Shown here piece after piece: positions 19,163-36,000 of a stretch of DNA of 64,000 nucleotides. The translations under genes and the position numbers were made by a program. The notes under the pieces were generated by a model. That model worked only from the letters and a program-made list of their open reading frames with translations. It was not told the origin of the DNA and ran no database searches. The stretch is taken from assembly GCA_022605405.1 (NCBI GenBank), contig JABYQQ010000007.1, positions 868,001 to 932,000 of the forward strand. The letters are read 5' to 3'. Source of the DNA: Earliella scabrosa. Taxonomy: Eukaryota; Basidiomycota; Agaricomycetes; Polyporales; Polyporaceae. The stretch's first letter is position 1. Every line of letters begins with the position of its first letter.

Positions 19163-22100
19163 TTACGTCGACAGCCCGTCGCCCGCGAGCAGCGCCTTCA
19201 TGGCCTCGAGCACGGGGTTATTCGCGGACCCGACGGACAAGAGCGTGCCCTCCTCGATGCACTGCGCGAGCTGAGCATCCAGGAGCCGGCTGCACCATCG
19301 AACACCAGGATCAGTACATGTACACCCTGGGAGCAGAACGGTGCGCGCTCACCGCAGATGGTTGACGAGCACGCCGATGCGCGGCCACGCCTTGAGCTTG
19401 ATCGTGCAGTCCTTGGACCCGACAGTTAGGCCGCCGCCGATGTGGTTCACCGCGACGGGCCCGCCGAAGAGCAGGAGGGCGTAGATCGGGACCTAGATGC
19501 GAGCTAAAGAGGGTGAGAGACGACGAGTCGAGACGAGGGACGCACCTCGGTGGCATCCCGCAGAAAGACCTTGCTCGTCATCTGCTTGTGGAAGTACGCG
19601 ACAAAAGGTGCCTTCCACGCCGTCGCGCCGAACAGCACCGACGCCGGGTGGAGGAACACGCGCCCTCCCCCTCCTCCTCCTCCCCCTCCTCCGCCGCCGT
19701 CCCGCCGAATGTCGTACAGCCGAAACTCCTTCGCGCTGTTCTCGCGCTGGACGGTCCCCGCCTGGACGCGGTCGAACTTGATCGCGGACGCGGGGAGGTG
19801 CACGCGCGCGACGCGCGGCCAGAGCCCGCCGGCGACGACGGCCTTGACGACGTTCGGGTGTGGGGAGTGCGCGTTGAGCGCCGCGTCGCTCGGTTTTGAG
19901 TCGGGCGGGACGAAGCCGAGCGCGGAGAGCGCGGAGAGGAAGTCGGCGCGGAGGGAGGTGATGTCCCGGACGGTTGAAGGGGAGATGAAGTTCTGTCGGT
20001 GGGTGGGGGAGTTAGAGCGGCGGAGAGCGGAAGGGAGAGGAAGTGAGTGAAGGACGGACCTGCTCGCAGAACGCGCGGATGGCGCTTGGGGACTCGCCGC
20101 GGGTGCGGAGGGCGAGGCATTCGTCGTAGGCGTGCGCGTCGGTCAGGAGGTCGCTGTTACCAGTGGCGAAGCGTGCGCGCGCCCTGACGGGGGAATCAGC
20201 TGGTTAGACTGGGCGGTGGAAGAGACGGGGAAAGCGTACTGGCTGGCTTCCTCCCGCTTGTCCATCGGACTGATGAAGAGCGGTTTGCAGGAGAGACATG
20301 CGGCTATGGTCAGGATCGGTCCCAGGCAGCGGAAGACGGTCCCGAGGATCAGCATCTGGAGGGGGAGATGGTGTCAGGTCCTGTCAAGAGGTGCAAGAGT
20401 AGATATGCCAACCTTCCCCAGCCGGAGGTCCATTGGCAACATCGCCTGAGTGATCGTCCATTGAGCTGCGACGGATCGCAAGCATAATGCAGACGTACCA
20501 TGTGTTTCCCGAGGGCAGTGAGTTCGCCGTCAGGTCCTGTAGCAGAAAGCTCCTCTAGAACAGACAGAGCCTTGTCTACTGCAGCTATGTCGGGCGGATC
20601 TATCGCGCGCGAGAGGAAGGACTGCAACGTCGTCAACAATCAGCAAAAGCGAAAGTGGGGAACACTCCAAATATCTGACCTTGACATCGTTGTGCACGAC
20701 CTTGAGGGTGAGCGAGATGCTCTCGAGTGGAACTCTCTTGATCTCCGGAATAGGGAACGCCTGCATGCGCTTCTCCTGCGAACGAGTGTAGAGCTTGTAG
20801 CATACGCCTGGCTGCGTGCGTCCGGCACGTCCCCGACGCTGCCTCGCAGCCGCGCGTGTGATCCACTGCTCAGTGAGCTTCGTCAAGCCCGCGTCCGGGT
20901 CGTAATGGGTTTCCTTGACTTTGCCACCGTCTATGACATAGATGACATCGTCGATCGTGACGGAGGTCTGCCACGCACAATGAGCACATGCTTAGAATAG
21001 GTGTTTCTGAAGATACGGACCTCGGCGACGTTCGTGGATACGATGATCTTCCATTCTGTCGTGGGCGCGAACACCCGACGTTGCTCGTCGCTCGTCAGGT
21101 TGGCGTGGAGAGGGAAGATCTTTGAGTTCGCGACGCCGCGCAGCTTTTCCATGCACTGACGGATCTCCTGGACGCCAGAGAGGAAGATGAGGATCGCGCC
21201 GCGCTTCTGTGCGGTCGCAACGATGTGTTTGACGGTAGCAGTGATGAGCTACGTGTGTACATGCGGTGAGTACTTCATTCTAGGGATAAGTCGAGAGGGG
21301 ACGTACGTCGTAGTCAAAGGACTCTGCTCGCATGATGGTACGAATCGCTGCTTGACACTCTTCGTCTAGCCCGGTGTCATCAAGCGCGTCGTCGTCATCT
21401 CCTTTCGCTCGTTTACCAGATTTGGCTCCAGAGGGCCGGTAGCTAAGTCGAGGCAGGAAGTCCTCAAGATATCTGTGTCAAGTTGTGAAGATGCAAACAC
21501 CCGCGTTGAAAACGTGTGGAACGCACATGTCTTCTACTGGATGCGTGAAACCGGGTATGGTGAGAAGGGGCGCGTTGTTGAAGTACTTCACGAAGACTTC
21601 GTGATTGATCGTGGCGGACATGAGGATGACTTTCAGCGTTTGATGAGTCTTCAGTAGCTCGCGGAGTTCCAGGAGCAGGAAATCGCCGTCAACGGAACGT
21701 TCATGGACCTGACCGGATGCAGGGTTAGCACAACTGTGGTACTTGACAAGAGAGCCTCTACCTCATCCACTATGACATGCGTCACATCCTCTAGCCTGTC
21801 GCCAGAGCCAAGCCGGCGAAGCACTACTCCCGTCGTACAAAAGAGTATCTTGGTCTTCGGACCTTGTTTCGATTCACCGCGGATCGCGTAGCCCACTGAA
21901 CCATCTTCAAGACGCTCTGCAGCCACGCGAGCTGCCACCCCAATCGCAGAGAGCCTGCGGGGCTGGGTGACGATGATTGATGCTTTGGATCCTTGATTGG
22001 CCATGATCAGCTCGTCCAGGACGAACTGGGGCACTGTTTTTGGGCAGTTGAGCAAAATGTAAGGACAGCCGATAGGAGGCTCGTACGTTGGGTTGTTTTC

Positions 22101-24156
22101 CCGCACCCTGTCAATGCTATCAACAGCAGAGCATTATACCGAATGTCAAGGCGTACCCGTCTCTCCGACGACAACCACACAGCGGCTGGACTTGAGCACG
22201 TTCAGAAAGTCAGATCTCGACGCGAAGGCTGGGAGCTTTTCTCTCGCTGCGAGCATCTTCGTATAGTCGCTTCTTTGTTGTAGCTGTTGGAGGTCTTCCT
22301 TGACGCGGAGGTCCGTACGATCGTCACGGTGACAAGGTCTTGCCCGTTTCCTGCTACTGGACTTGAGGGTGTGCTCATCGCCCATCGCATTTTCGGATGA
22401 GACGGGCGCAGCCGTCCTGGGCAAGAGATTCTGCAGCGCCTCAGAGATACTGGGAGGGCCGTCATCCTCGATGATAGCCCACTCTTCCTCTACGAGGCGC
22501 ATGGTCGCCATCAACATGCTCTCGACCGGCTCTCGCAAGGTACCTGTCTTGAATGCAGCAATGAGTTTAGCAAGTATGTGGAGCCGTACATAGGCAGCCA
22601 CTGAAGAGGATGTGATATACATAGGAGGATGAGTGATCGCACAAGGGATAGTGCGATCCTCGGGGACAATCAGGTGGAGAGACAGTGGTGCGACAGGGAG
22701 TGGTATGATCAGTTCCTGGTTGGCCCCACGCTTCCCTCCGAGGGATTCCACTTCGTCCTCGTCGATTTCTTCCAGTTCTTCAGCGTCGATGGTGCAGGCT
22801 TCTTTCCAGTCGACACCGACAAGCCTGCAGTTCAGAGCGAAGATCAATTCGCCCCAGTCCTCAGTCAACGTCGGGTCGGAAGTGCACTCCTTGACTATAT
22901 GCGCAGGCCAGCCACACTCCTTGACTGCCTTGTCTTCGATCCAGCGTTTCTTCAAATCGTCTGTGCCGGCATGAGCGGAAGTGACAAAGGGATTGGAAGA
23001 GTTCGCCGTAGGTAGGAACCGCTTCGGAAGATCGCACTCGGGGACCTGCAAGATTAGGAACTCGATGCAGGCTTGTAGAGGTGGTAGGCGTCCAAGAAGA
23101 CTAGATGTCAGAGGAGAAGGCTGAGACAGTGCTGTGATAGCGTTTCGAGCTTGAACGGTAGTGAAACCAAGGAGTGACAACTCCTTCGTGAGGCGAGGAT
23201 GGTCTTCAGACGAGAGTTGAGCCGGCTCCGCGTCGGCTGCTTCAGGAAACATGGCGATGCCCTGGGAATGGTTAGCCTCGGATACATCTTAGTGGCCTCT
23301 ATCAGCATGAGTACCTGCTTAATCGCATCCTCGACAAGGTCCCTCAACGCGCTGGCCATCTTGACCTCGGGAGCATGGGCGAACTCGGAAGACTCTTTCT
23401 TCAAGCTTGATTCCGGACGACTCCCATGCTCGTTCTTCTTCGCCGCGGCTTCTTGCCGCTCGGTCACTGCCTTACGAGCGGCGAAGGGGTCGGCCTCGTA
23501 CATCCAACTTTGGTGAGCGGGAGCGGTCTTGTGTTCAGCCGCGAGCTGTTTCCAGTACTCTCGTGGGCCAGCAGGGAGGACCATATTTAGTTGAATACCA
23601 TTGCAGAACTGTTCACTAACGTTGAGTACAAGCCCTTGAGAGTGTCTGATGTCGAATTCCTTACTCGGTACAGCGCATATGTTGCGCCCCAGTGGCGCGC
23701 TTCTAGCGCGGATGGCATCACAAATGGCGGGTGAGGTTCCATACGAACCGACTCCCGTTCGGATGTCTTCTTGTTGTGTCTACTCAAAGTGACACAGAAC
23801 GAGTAGCCATCCCCTTGCCTCCGCTATGACAGATTACCGTCAGCTGTGAGCTGCGGGGGTTTTGAAGTGGCAGATACCGTGTCCACGATGGGCTTTTCCC
23901 AACCGTTCTTCTGGCATCTATCACACAGGTGAGTTTCCGGCTTAACCACATCAACCACCAAGTCATAGAGAGATAGTCAATCGTGATCGCGAGCAGGGAA
24001 TCTCGCGTACCGTTCATGGAGCAAACTCAGTGGATATTTTGAGCCTGAAGGAAAGAGAGGCTTCTCGTCCGACGGCGCAGGCTGCGGAGCAATTTTGGAT
24101 GATTTCGAGGAGTTTCCAGCATTTCCGGACTTGACGATACCTCTCTTGGGAGGCAT
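19163..24156 (-). CDS. DExH-box RNA helicase, DHX57/YLR419W-like
   Basis: Gene of about 5 kb with many introns, starting at ATG 24156 (MPPKRGIVKSG) and ending with the TAA at 19163. The N-terminal part is family-specific, with EARHWGATYALYR, and with LLGFTTVQARNAITAL as a UBA-like helix pair followed by an RWD-like region. The helicase core has GETGCGKTTQLPQ (Walker A), TQPRRLSAIGVAARVA, DEVHERS (motif II), MSATIN, STNVAET and QRRGRAGR. HA2 and OB domains follow. A run of about 12 Gly interrupts the C-terminal OB region. Such helicases unwind or remodel RNA in the cytoplasm; yeast YLR419W and animal DHX57 are the likely relatives, with DHX29 less likely. The Walker A motif sits on a 21-nt exon. 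Shares a 192 bp divergent promoter with prp22. Confidence 0.88.
19663..19699. repeat. CCT/CCG-rich tract coding a poly-Gly run
   Basis: Pyrimidine-rich triplet tract. On the minus strand it codes for about 12 consecutive Gly after LYDIRRD in the C-terminal part of the helicase. The frame is kept on both sides. Confidence 0.75.
22087..22107 (-). other. 21-nt microexon carrying Walker A of the helicase
   Basis: Flanked by TGACAG and GTACGAG splice sites. It supplies the end of GETG and all of CGKTTQ. Donor phase 1 (ACG G) and the next exon (TG CCC CAG) restore the frame exactly, giving GETGCGKTTQLPQ. Without it the helicase would lose the ATP-binding Lys. Confidence 0.85.
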
Positions 24157-24348
24157 AGGAAAATCGGCGGCGCTTGGAAGGAGGGTGGGTTTAGACGCTC
24201 ATCACACCAGGTTGTATGCTTGCTTACTCAGCCTGAGCTGAACCAATGCTTATGTGATCCGAACCGAATTGAACCAACCGCGCTGCTGTGATTGCTATTG
24301 AGCCGCTCGTTCAAGCAGAACGTCACTCTGACCTGACTCCCTTCCACC
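24157..24348. promoter_or_regulatory. Bidirectional promoter of two RNA helicase genes
   Basis: Only 192 bp separate the start codons of the DHX57-like gene (minus) and prp22 (plus). The stretch must hold both core promoters and leaders. No clear TATA box; a CCGAACCGAATTGAACCAACC stretch with short GAACC repeats lies near 24258-24278. Confidence 0.6.
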
Positions 24349-28116
<3,768 letters not shown>

Positions 28117-28498
28117 TCGCGCTGTGGAATGCTTGGGAGTTCGGTATTGTCGCTCGCTGTATCTGTACATCCTTTGTAATGCTACGTGCTGTATCCAACC
28201 AGCCATTCCCTGCGTCCGTGATCTACGCTTGGCATATTTCAGTGTGTGGCGACCGCTTCCCCGCGATGCCAACTTCTTTTCTCCAACTTGTCTTCTACCC
28301 ACGAGCAAGCCCGCTTGGGATTGTTATCATGGAATGGAAGCGGATTCCAGTGCGTTCCGATAGGCAAAGTTCGGCTACGCTACACAATGTTTACATGATG
28401 AATACGTCCGCGCTGAACGAAGGCCCAGATCGTAAGTTCAATTCCTATGTTCGTAGCCCAGAATTGCCACGTACGCTGTCAGACGGGCCCGAATGTGC
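28117..28498. other. Convergent intergenic region
   Basis: 382 bp between the 3' ends of prp22 and the NXT1-like gene; presumably both 3' UTRs. An open frame runs on from the prp22 side but has no recognisable content. Confidence 0.45.
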
Positions 28499-29094
28499 CT
28501 AGCCGACGAATCGCAGGGCATCCGCGGTAATGTAGTACTTCGCGACCTCCCCGGACTTTGTTGGGGGCGCGTTCGGGTCCGGAGCAAGCATGAACGTTTG
28601 TGAGAACACGCGGGGATGCCCATCGACCGTCTTGTGGGGCGTGTTCGCGGGGTTCGCGGTCGGGCCCTTGCCATGGACGACCGTACCCGAGACGGTGACA
28701 AGCAGGTTCGGGGGTGTGCTGCCTGTTCCCATCGGAAAACAATACAGTTGAGCTCGAATCAGAGCGAGAAGCGGACGTGCGAAGGGGCGAACCTGGGATG
28801 GGGTGGCAATCGAACGACTGCACTTCGTGTTTGGTGGCGGGTATGCCAATGAGAAGCTCGCGCACTCCGTCGGTACCTTCGAACGGCTTCCCGTTCCATG
28901 TCAAGGCGGAGTTGGGCCTGTAGAAGTTGGGAAGGTCGTCGAATCGCGTGGGCGAGTCGTAGGTGGTGTAGTAGAGCCGCGTGAAGTTGTCTGCTGCGCG
29001 TGTGGCAATTTCGATACTATTAGAAAGTGTTAGGGCCGACAGACTCGGAGGTATGGAACCCGGTGGCTCACTCGTTGACCATTAAGTTGCTCAT
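28499..29094 (-). CDS. NTF2-like mRNA export factor (NXT1/p15-type)
   Basis: Three exons from ATG 29094 (MSNLMVNE) to TAG 28499-28501, giving about 155 aa. The joins NDIEIATRAADNFTRLYY and HPIPGSTPPNLLVTVSG keep frame. The NTF2 cone fold is clear: an N-terminal helix, then FYRPNSALTWNGKPFEG, then a helix with TDGVRELL. The strands LLVTVSGTVV and RVFSQTFMLAPD follow, ending in YYITADALRFVG. NXT1/p15 pairs with the mRNA export receptor (Mex67/NXF1) at nuclear pores. NTF2 itself and Mtr2 are alternatives, but the loop and C-terminus fit the NXT1 type better. Lies convergent to prp22, which is also an mRNA-processing gene. Confidence 0.8.
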
Positions 29095-29785
29095 GTTTGC
29101 AAGAAGTCCCGAGTTCCCGTGTTCAATATGCAATGTTGGGACGGGCGGCTGAGAAACGCGTGGTATGCCTGGATGTCACAGTGAGCCAAGGCCTGACAGT
29201 GTATAGAAGGTAAGACTGGCCTGGTTTTGATACTGAACTAATGGATTCAAATGCGTTTCAGAGGTATGGTGGGCGTTGTAGTTCAAGTTACGATGGCGTT
29301 CAATAAGGAGCATAGCCACTACCGTAGCGCTGGCCGGAGCCGGAGACTACGGGCGCCTACGCGACTCCCGACTCATCCTGACCTCCACCTCGACCACGCA
29401 CATTCCCACCCTGCATGCAGCTGACCTTACGACGAATCAGAACATAGCGAGGGCACTGCTCGTCTACGTCTTTGAGTAGGGGCTGCCGCCACGACCCTCA
29501 AGAAATGGCGATTTGCAAGCATACAAGTCAAGTTGGGGGATCCGGCGGAGGCTACTAGTTGAACTCCACGCGGCCAGCAAGGCTCATAAGTAAACCAGCA
29601 TGACTGTTTGATTATGTATCTGGTGCGTGTATACAAAACATTACATCTTGTCCAATCTAGCCTACTAGTCATACAGTTGGAGGTTCCTCCCTTGGCGACT
29701 GACTATAAAACATACAGATAAAGTAGTACATCCAAAATGCTAGGCGCGATGTGTTGCGTTGGAATACGACCGACGGAGTGTGGTT
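29095..29785. other. Intergenic, no gene seen
   Basis: 691 bp between the start of the NXT1-like gene and the stop of the 2OG oxygenase gene (both minus). Presumably the NXT1 promoter and the oxygenase 3' UTR. Short open frames only. Confidence 0.45.
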
Positions 29786-31213
29786 TCATGCGGTAGCACG
29801 GATGGTCTCGGGCATATGCCTCAAGCTTTGGTGCTCGGTGCCTTTGGATTCGTACCAGGTCTCAGGACCCTATGACGAAATGTGAGCGATCATGTGGTTC
29901 CAGGTTCGAGGCGACACTCACTCGACGATTCCTCAGCCTCAGCTTCCTGATACGCCGAGACGTCCATTCACCAGCGGTGGCGCCGCTGTTGAATTCGTCT
30001 CTTGGGTTGCTGAGCGCCGCCTGTGCGATCATTTCGCTCTGTTCCCCAAGGGGACGGAGGACCACAGAGTTCTTCGGACGTGTGAAGAATGCAACAGAAT
30101 ACCGTTCATGACGCGATTGATGCCCCGGAGGTGGCCTGTGAATTATGGTAAGTGAAGGTCATCCATGATTGGAAGATGCTTCTAGACTGACATCACCCGG
30201 TGCAAGTTCGAGCGTAGGATACCACCACTGAAGATCGCGAGCGCGTCCCCCACGTTGCATATGGCATAGCCCGGAATAGGCTGCGTGCGATGGTCAGTGG
30301 GTACACCTGACCGACTGTCGTGAGAGATACCGACCTTGACGTACAGCCACTCCTGCGAACCAGGCGGCATCACTTGCAGTCCTCCCAGGCGGTTGTGCAG
30401 GAAAGTCTGGGCAAAACACTGGTAAGCTTCAAGGAGCCGGAGTGCGAGTCCGCGGCGCAGGACAGGTGACTGACCAAAGTACCGAAGTCGGTGTGCGCTC
30501 CGATCCCGGCACTACTCTGATTAGGAGGGGTCTTGACAACCCTGGCCTCGCTTCCGCACGCCTCGTCCGTTGCATGCAGCGCGGCGAGGGCACCCTTGGG
30601 AAGCCCGAGAAGTCGTTCGAAGATGTCGAGGATCGTGTTGTTGACCGCCATCGACTTCCGGATGAACGGAATCACGGCGTCTTTCATGCGAGCATTCACG
30701 GTTGACGGGTATGCCCGGTGTGTCGGTCGCGGCCACGAGATCGCGTCGTCCTGAGCGATGTTCAGGAACTCGACCGTGTCTCGCGTGCCGTTCAGGTCGG
30801 TCGCGATCATGCCTCGCGCCTTGTAACTGAGCGTGACGTTCAGTACACCTCGGGGTATGGAGGGATAGGGTGAGTGGCCTACCCAAACGAATCGCCGTTG
30901 TCGCCTTGCTCATACTTCATCTTCTCGGAAAGTGGTAGAGCAAGCGTCTCAGCACCGACGTCGAACATGGAGTTAACCTCGCGCTCGACGCCGTGATTGC
31001 TCAAGCTGGAAGTGCAGATCGTGAATACAGTATTCAAATGGGCACAGCAAGATCGACCGTCACTCACTACCAGAAGCCAAGGTTGGTCGCGGCGTGCCAG
31101 AGCTTCGCTATTTCATCCTTGTTTCCGGCCTTGACCAACTGATAGTCGACGACGATGAGGTCGTGAGTTGGGACGTTTGCGGGGAATGAGGGGAAGGTGG
31201 TGAGGCCAGGCAT
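29786..31213 (-). CDS. 2-oxoglutarate/Fe(II) oxygenase, isopenicillin-N-synthase-like
   Basis: Multi-exon gene from ATG 31213 (MPGLTTFPSFPANVPTHDL) to TGA 29786-29788, about 370 aa. The DIOX-N part has VDYQLV and NLGFCLSNHGVE across an intron. The iron ligands are in GAHTDFGTL (His, Asp) and the distal His in ILRSNLHRV. The Arg of the same segment is the likely 2-oxoglutarate anchor. GYAICNVGDALAIFSGG and SVAFFTRP follow, ending GTEHQSLRHMPETIRATA. The family oxidises small molecules in the cytosol, often in secondary metabolism or detoxification. No substrate can be read from the sequence, and no biosynthetic partner genes lie nearby. Confidence 0.85.
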
Positions 31214-33060
31214 GGTGTAGGAGCGGGACCGGGGTGACGACAAAGTGCATCCACCCGCGCCCTTTTATCTGCGTCCGAGACCATCGCCTCGCTCTGCTGG
31301 CTTCATCCAGGACCGACATGGACGTGACGGCTAGCCGAATGGAGAATACGCTGGCGCTGTTCTCCCGTAGTGCCGCGATTCGTCGCGATTTCCCCAACGA
31401 ACGGACTAGCCGGGCGCGCTCTTCCCTGCGGTACCTGAAGTGACCCATGGCCAGATGAAATCGGCAGAACCTGCCAAAGAAGACCGCCGCGAAAACTCGG
31501 CGAGTTCTGTGGCCTGCCTCAGCGCGTCCCTGGATTGGCGAATGGCCCAATTTGACACATTCGCTCACATCTGCCAGGAAGCTCGGACCCCGGGACCCGA
31601 CGCCTTGTATGAGAATGGTGCATCGCAACGTAACGCGCAGTATGATCGGACTGGTGGGGGTAGCGCGGACGCTGGCTTGAAGAAGGCAAGTAAGATTTAT
31701 TCCGATCTCTGCATAAGACGCGGACCCTGAACCTCGCTCGCAAATAGTAATAGTATTCGGACAGCTGTGCGCGACAGGTGGTGGCGCCACAATCACAGCG
31801 GTAAACTAGAACACCACAGCATCCGCAATACCCTGGACCGAGCATCACCCCGCAGCGTTAGCACAAATTGGTCGTAAATGGCAAACTAGCTGCTAAAGGG
31901 ATGGGTTCGTACTATGTAGGTGACCGGTCGCCGATATCCTGTATCCTGACGTCAAAGAACTGTATGGCCGGTGTATCACAGACGAGCTCATTCCGAGCAG
32001 GCTACGCCCGATTCGCCGGAGGTCGACGGAGGCCGTGTCCGAACCACATGAACCTCAGTATGACCAACCGGAGGTCGTGCTCTGCCACTTTGCATCCGCT
32101 GAGCGTGAGCTCTGCGGACGGGACGACCCGCAATGCTCTGCGCATCGCTCGATTTGACTGCCGCGTGGTGAAGCTTGGATCATGTTCGGCCCAGGTGATC
32201 TTGTCAGAGGGACGCGGGGGTACCTACCGGTGCCAGCGCTGGATACTGCACGCTGACCATTGGACAGAAATGCCCGGAGACGATCGCGCCCCTGAAAAGT
32301 GCAAACGTCATGCGACTCCGGAGACATGTTGGAGAAGAAGGGCACGACGAGCGGTAAATCCGTAAGCCGGGCATTTTGTGCGAGCATCTCGCTGCTTCAG
32401 GCGGGAAACTTTGGACGGATTAGTAACATAAAGATGCGAGCCATCGCATCCATGTGCATTCCCGTCGGTGACAATACACCTGCGATTCCGGGACTGTCGA
32501 AAATATCAACACCGGTGACTAAGTGCAACACGCACCTTATGACGGGCGACTTGCTTGCAATCCGCCTGATGGGGACCGCAGCAGATGGTCGGAACCCTAT
32601 AGCTGCCTGGGCACTTGGTCAGCTTCTGGGCACCGGCGTTGCAATGCTCAACGACGAACGTTAACCTTGAGCTTGAGCTTGAAGTACAACATCAAGTTCA
32701 AGTTGCTCTACGGCGTCTACGCTGCTCGGGCGTCTACTCCACGTGATGGGACCCAACTGCCTGATCGGGCCGACGTTCCTTGACGCACTTGGGGGAGCTG
32801 CAGTCTGCCTGCAGAGTGAGTGTCGTGCTCGGTCTCTGACCTCTCTCTCTCCTGACAGTCTCTTGCCGGCTGTTCTCTGGCTTGGGCAGATAGCAACCCT
32901 TCCATGCAAGCCCTCTGACTCGATCCACGTGCTGGGATAACGACCACCGCAAATACTCATATTCTGGGGCTGACGGAGCTTGCGGAACGGACGGCTCACT
33001 AATCAGCTTCGCTCATTTCTATCTGCTTTGCGTAACAACCTCGGCCATACCAGACCCGTT
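31214..33060. other. 1.8 kb divergent intergenic region
   Basis: Between the start codons of the 2OG oxygenase (minus) and AP-3 delta (plus), so both promoters lie here. A plus-strand open frame at 32299-32664 ends in a plausible-looking peptide, but no family was recognised and no splice partners were found. Short direct and inverted GAGCTT/CAAGTT repeats occur at 32665-32706. Confidence 0.4.
31263..31268 (-). promoter_or_regulatory. TATA-like box of the 2OG oxygenase gene
   Basis: The minus strand reads GATAAAAG about 50 bp upstream of ATG 31213. Confidence 0.3.
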
Positions 33061-36000
33061 ATGTGGGAACGAACGCTGCAGGATCTCATCCGAGGTTTGC
33101 GCGCAAACAAGAAAGATGAGAGCAAGTTCATCGCTCAGGCCGTGGACGAGATTAGGCAGGAGATCAAGAGCAAGGACATGGAGATTAAGGCAGCGGCTAT
33201 CCTCAAGCTCACCTACGTAAGTGCGCTGCATACATGTCTGTCTCTTGTCCACACAAGCATGACCCGTTCAAGCTACATATGATGGGATACGACATGCATT
33301 GGGCCTCCTTCCATGTAGTCGAAGTCATGTCTGCGCCGAGGATTCATCTGAAGGCCATTGGATACCTCGCGGCGGCTCAATCGTTTCAGCAAGACACGGA
33401 TGTCCTTATGCTCACAACCAACCTGCTCAAGAAAGTGAGTAGCAGTGTGCGGTATGCATAGTACAAGTCAATAACCCGCCATTTCTAGGACCTTGGCTCG
33501 AGACCAGAAGATGTCGCTGTGGCCCTGAATGGCTTGTCTCACATCGTAACCCCAGAACTAGCTCGAGATCTCGCTCCCGAGATGGTTGCAATGCTCAACC
33601 ACTCCCGCCCCCACATTCGGAAACGCGCTGTCCTCGCTATGTTCAAAGTGTTCACCAAGTATCCCGACATTCTCCCGCAGAGCATGAGCAGACTGCGAGA
33701 TAAACTTGACGACCCAGACCCGGGTAGGCTAGTCTTCACTGTCGCTGACCTCGAGTCTTACTCAAACCTGCAGGCGTTGTCGCGGCGACAATTAATGTCC
33801 TGTGCGAGTTGGCCCATCGCAGTCCAACAGACTATTTGCCGCTAGCACCTCAGTTGTTCCATCTGTTGACTACCTCTTCAAACAATTGGATGTTGATCAA
33901 AATCATCAAACTTGTGAGGCGTGCTACATTCATGTGGGGAAGTACTCTCGTCTGATACTCCCTTTAGTTTGGGACTCTCACACCATACGAGCCCCGGCTG
34001 GTGAAGAAGCTACAGCCACCCATCACTGAGCTCATCTCGACAACATCAGCGATATCTTTGCTGTATGAGTGTGTTCGCACATGCATCATTGGTGGCATGC
34101 TTCAGGGTCACGGCGGGAACACGCTTGCGAGGACATGCGTCACTAAGCTAGCCGGATTCCTCCAAGATTCCGACCAGAATCGTAAGCCGGAATAGGTCTC
34201 GCCCTCTACGCCAGTGAATTGACCGGATGTCCTAGTGAAGTACATCGCGCTGCTCGCCATGGTCAAGATTGTCCCTAGCCATCCTGAGCTAGTGGCCGAG
34301 TACCAAGACATGATCCTGTCCAGTGTGAATGACGAAGACATCAGCATCAGGATGCGCGCCCTTGACCTCGTGTCCGCAATGGTCTGTTCTAGTTCCCACT
34401 TGACATATGCTCGGACGGCGTCTGATGTACGCGAGCTCTCGTTAGGTCAGCCGACATAACCTGCAGCCCATCCTTCAACAGCTCCTGTCTCATCTCGTCA
34501 AATCCGAATCGGTGGCATTGCCGTCCGCCTCGGAGGCACTGTCGCAATTTGCACCTTCACCCGGTGTACCACCTATCCGACCAGGGTTGCTTCCCTCCCA
34601 ATCACCGGTGTATAGACTGACGCTCGCCCAGCGGATACTAGCCCTCGGCTCGCAGAATCTGTACGACAACGTCACGGACTTTGAGTGGTACATCTCGGTC
34701 CTTGTGGATCTGGCCTATGTCGCGCGCGTCAACGTCGGTGCAGAGATTCGCGAACAATTGGTCGACATCGCCGGTCGCGTGCGTGCGGTGCGCCGCTATG
34801 CCGTACAGGTCATGGTCAAGCTCCTCAGCGATGACTCATTTGTACACAATGCCTCCGACGAGGGCGGATGTCCAGAGGTGCTCTGGGCAGCCGCATGGAT
34901 CTGCGGCGAGTATTGCAGGTGAGCGTTTGAGCTGACGGTGACGGCATCCGGCAATGCATCTGGCAGTGGCTGACTGGTTGTCACAGCGAGCTCGCTGAGC
35001 CGCACAAGCTTCTGTCTTATCTGCTCCAACCACGCATCGCGTCACTGCCATCCGACATCGTCGCCGTCTGTCTGCATGCGGCGATGAAGGTCTTCGGGTC
35101 GTGGGCGGCCGAGCTTGCGGACCGCTGGGATGACGATGACCTGCCCAAGGTTCGCAGCGCGGTGGACGACGTCGTCGAGCGCCTCGCCAGCTTCGTGACA
35201 CATCCAGACATCGAGGTGCAGGAAAGGGTACGTGCTTCTCCGGCTCTCCCTCCCTTGCGTTGCACTCTAACCACTCTTCTCGACATGCCGGCGCGCGCCT
35301 CCTTGGCCCGGCGACTAGGCAGCAGAGTTGCTCCAGCTCTTCACGTTTGTACGCGCCGACCTCATGGCGCATAAGCCACAGCCGCGGGACGCTCTTAACT
35401 ATAGCGAGGCGGGCGCCGACGGGTTCGGCGAGCCATCGACGATGTCGACGTCGGAGCCGCGGTTTCCGAAGAGCCTGTACCTCATGAAACCGCTATTCGG
35501 TGCCTACGAGCTCAACGCGGTCGCCCTGAACGCGCAAGCGAGCGTCCCAGTTCCTGAAGGTTTGGACCTAGATGCATGGATCGTGCCTATCCAGGACGAG
35601 CCTGCGTCTCCGCACAACGCCGCCACCGACGAAGCGCTTGAGGGGAAGAAAAGCAAGAAGGGCAAGAAGAAGGAGTCGGGGAAGACGAAGCGCAAAGGCA
35701 AAGCGCGTGCACGCGAGGAGGATGACGAGTACGGCGAGTTTGAGCAGGCGGCGCCCTCCCAGCCGGTGGAGACTGCAGAAGAGCGTGCAGAGCGCGAGCG
35801 CGTGAGTGTCCATCCTGTCGCCCTGTCGCCGCCCCCTCGTGCGTCCTGTCTGTCCGGGCCTAAGCTGACACTGCTGCTCTATCGCCACGCCGATGTATGC
35901 AGCGGAGGGCCGAGCGCATGGAGCGTCTGCGCGACGACCCTTACTACCTAATGGACGACCGCCCGCCTCCTCTGACAAGGTTGGGGGCGCCCGACGTCGA

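Noticed and set aside
32299..32664. 121-residue open frame upstream of AP-3 delta
   Set aside because: Ends in a plausible peptide but has no homologue I recognise, no promoter signal and no splice partners.
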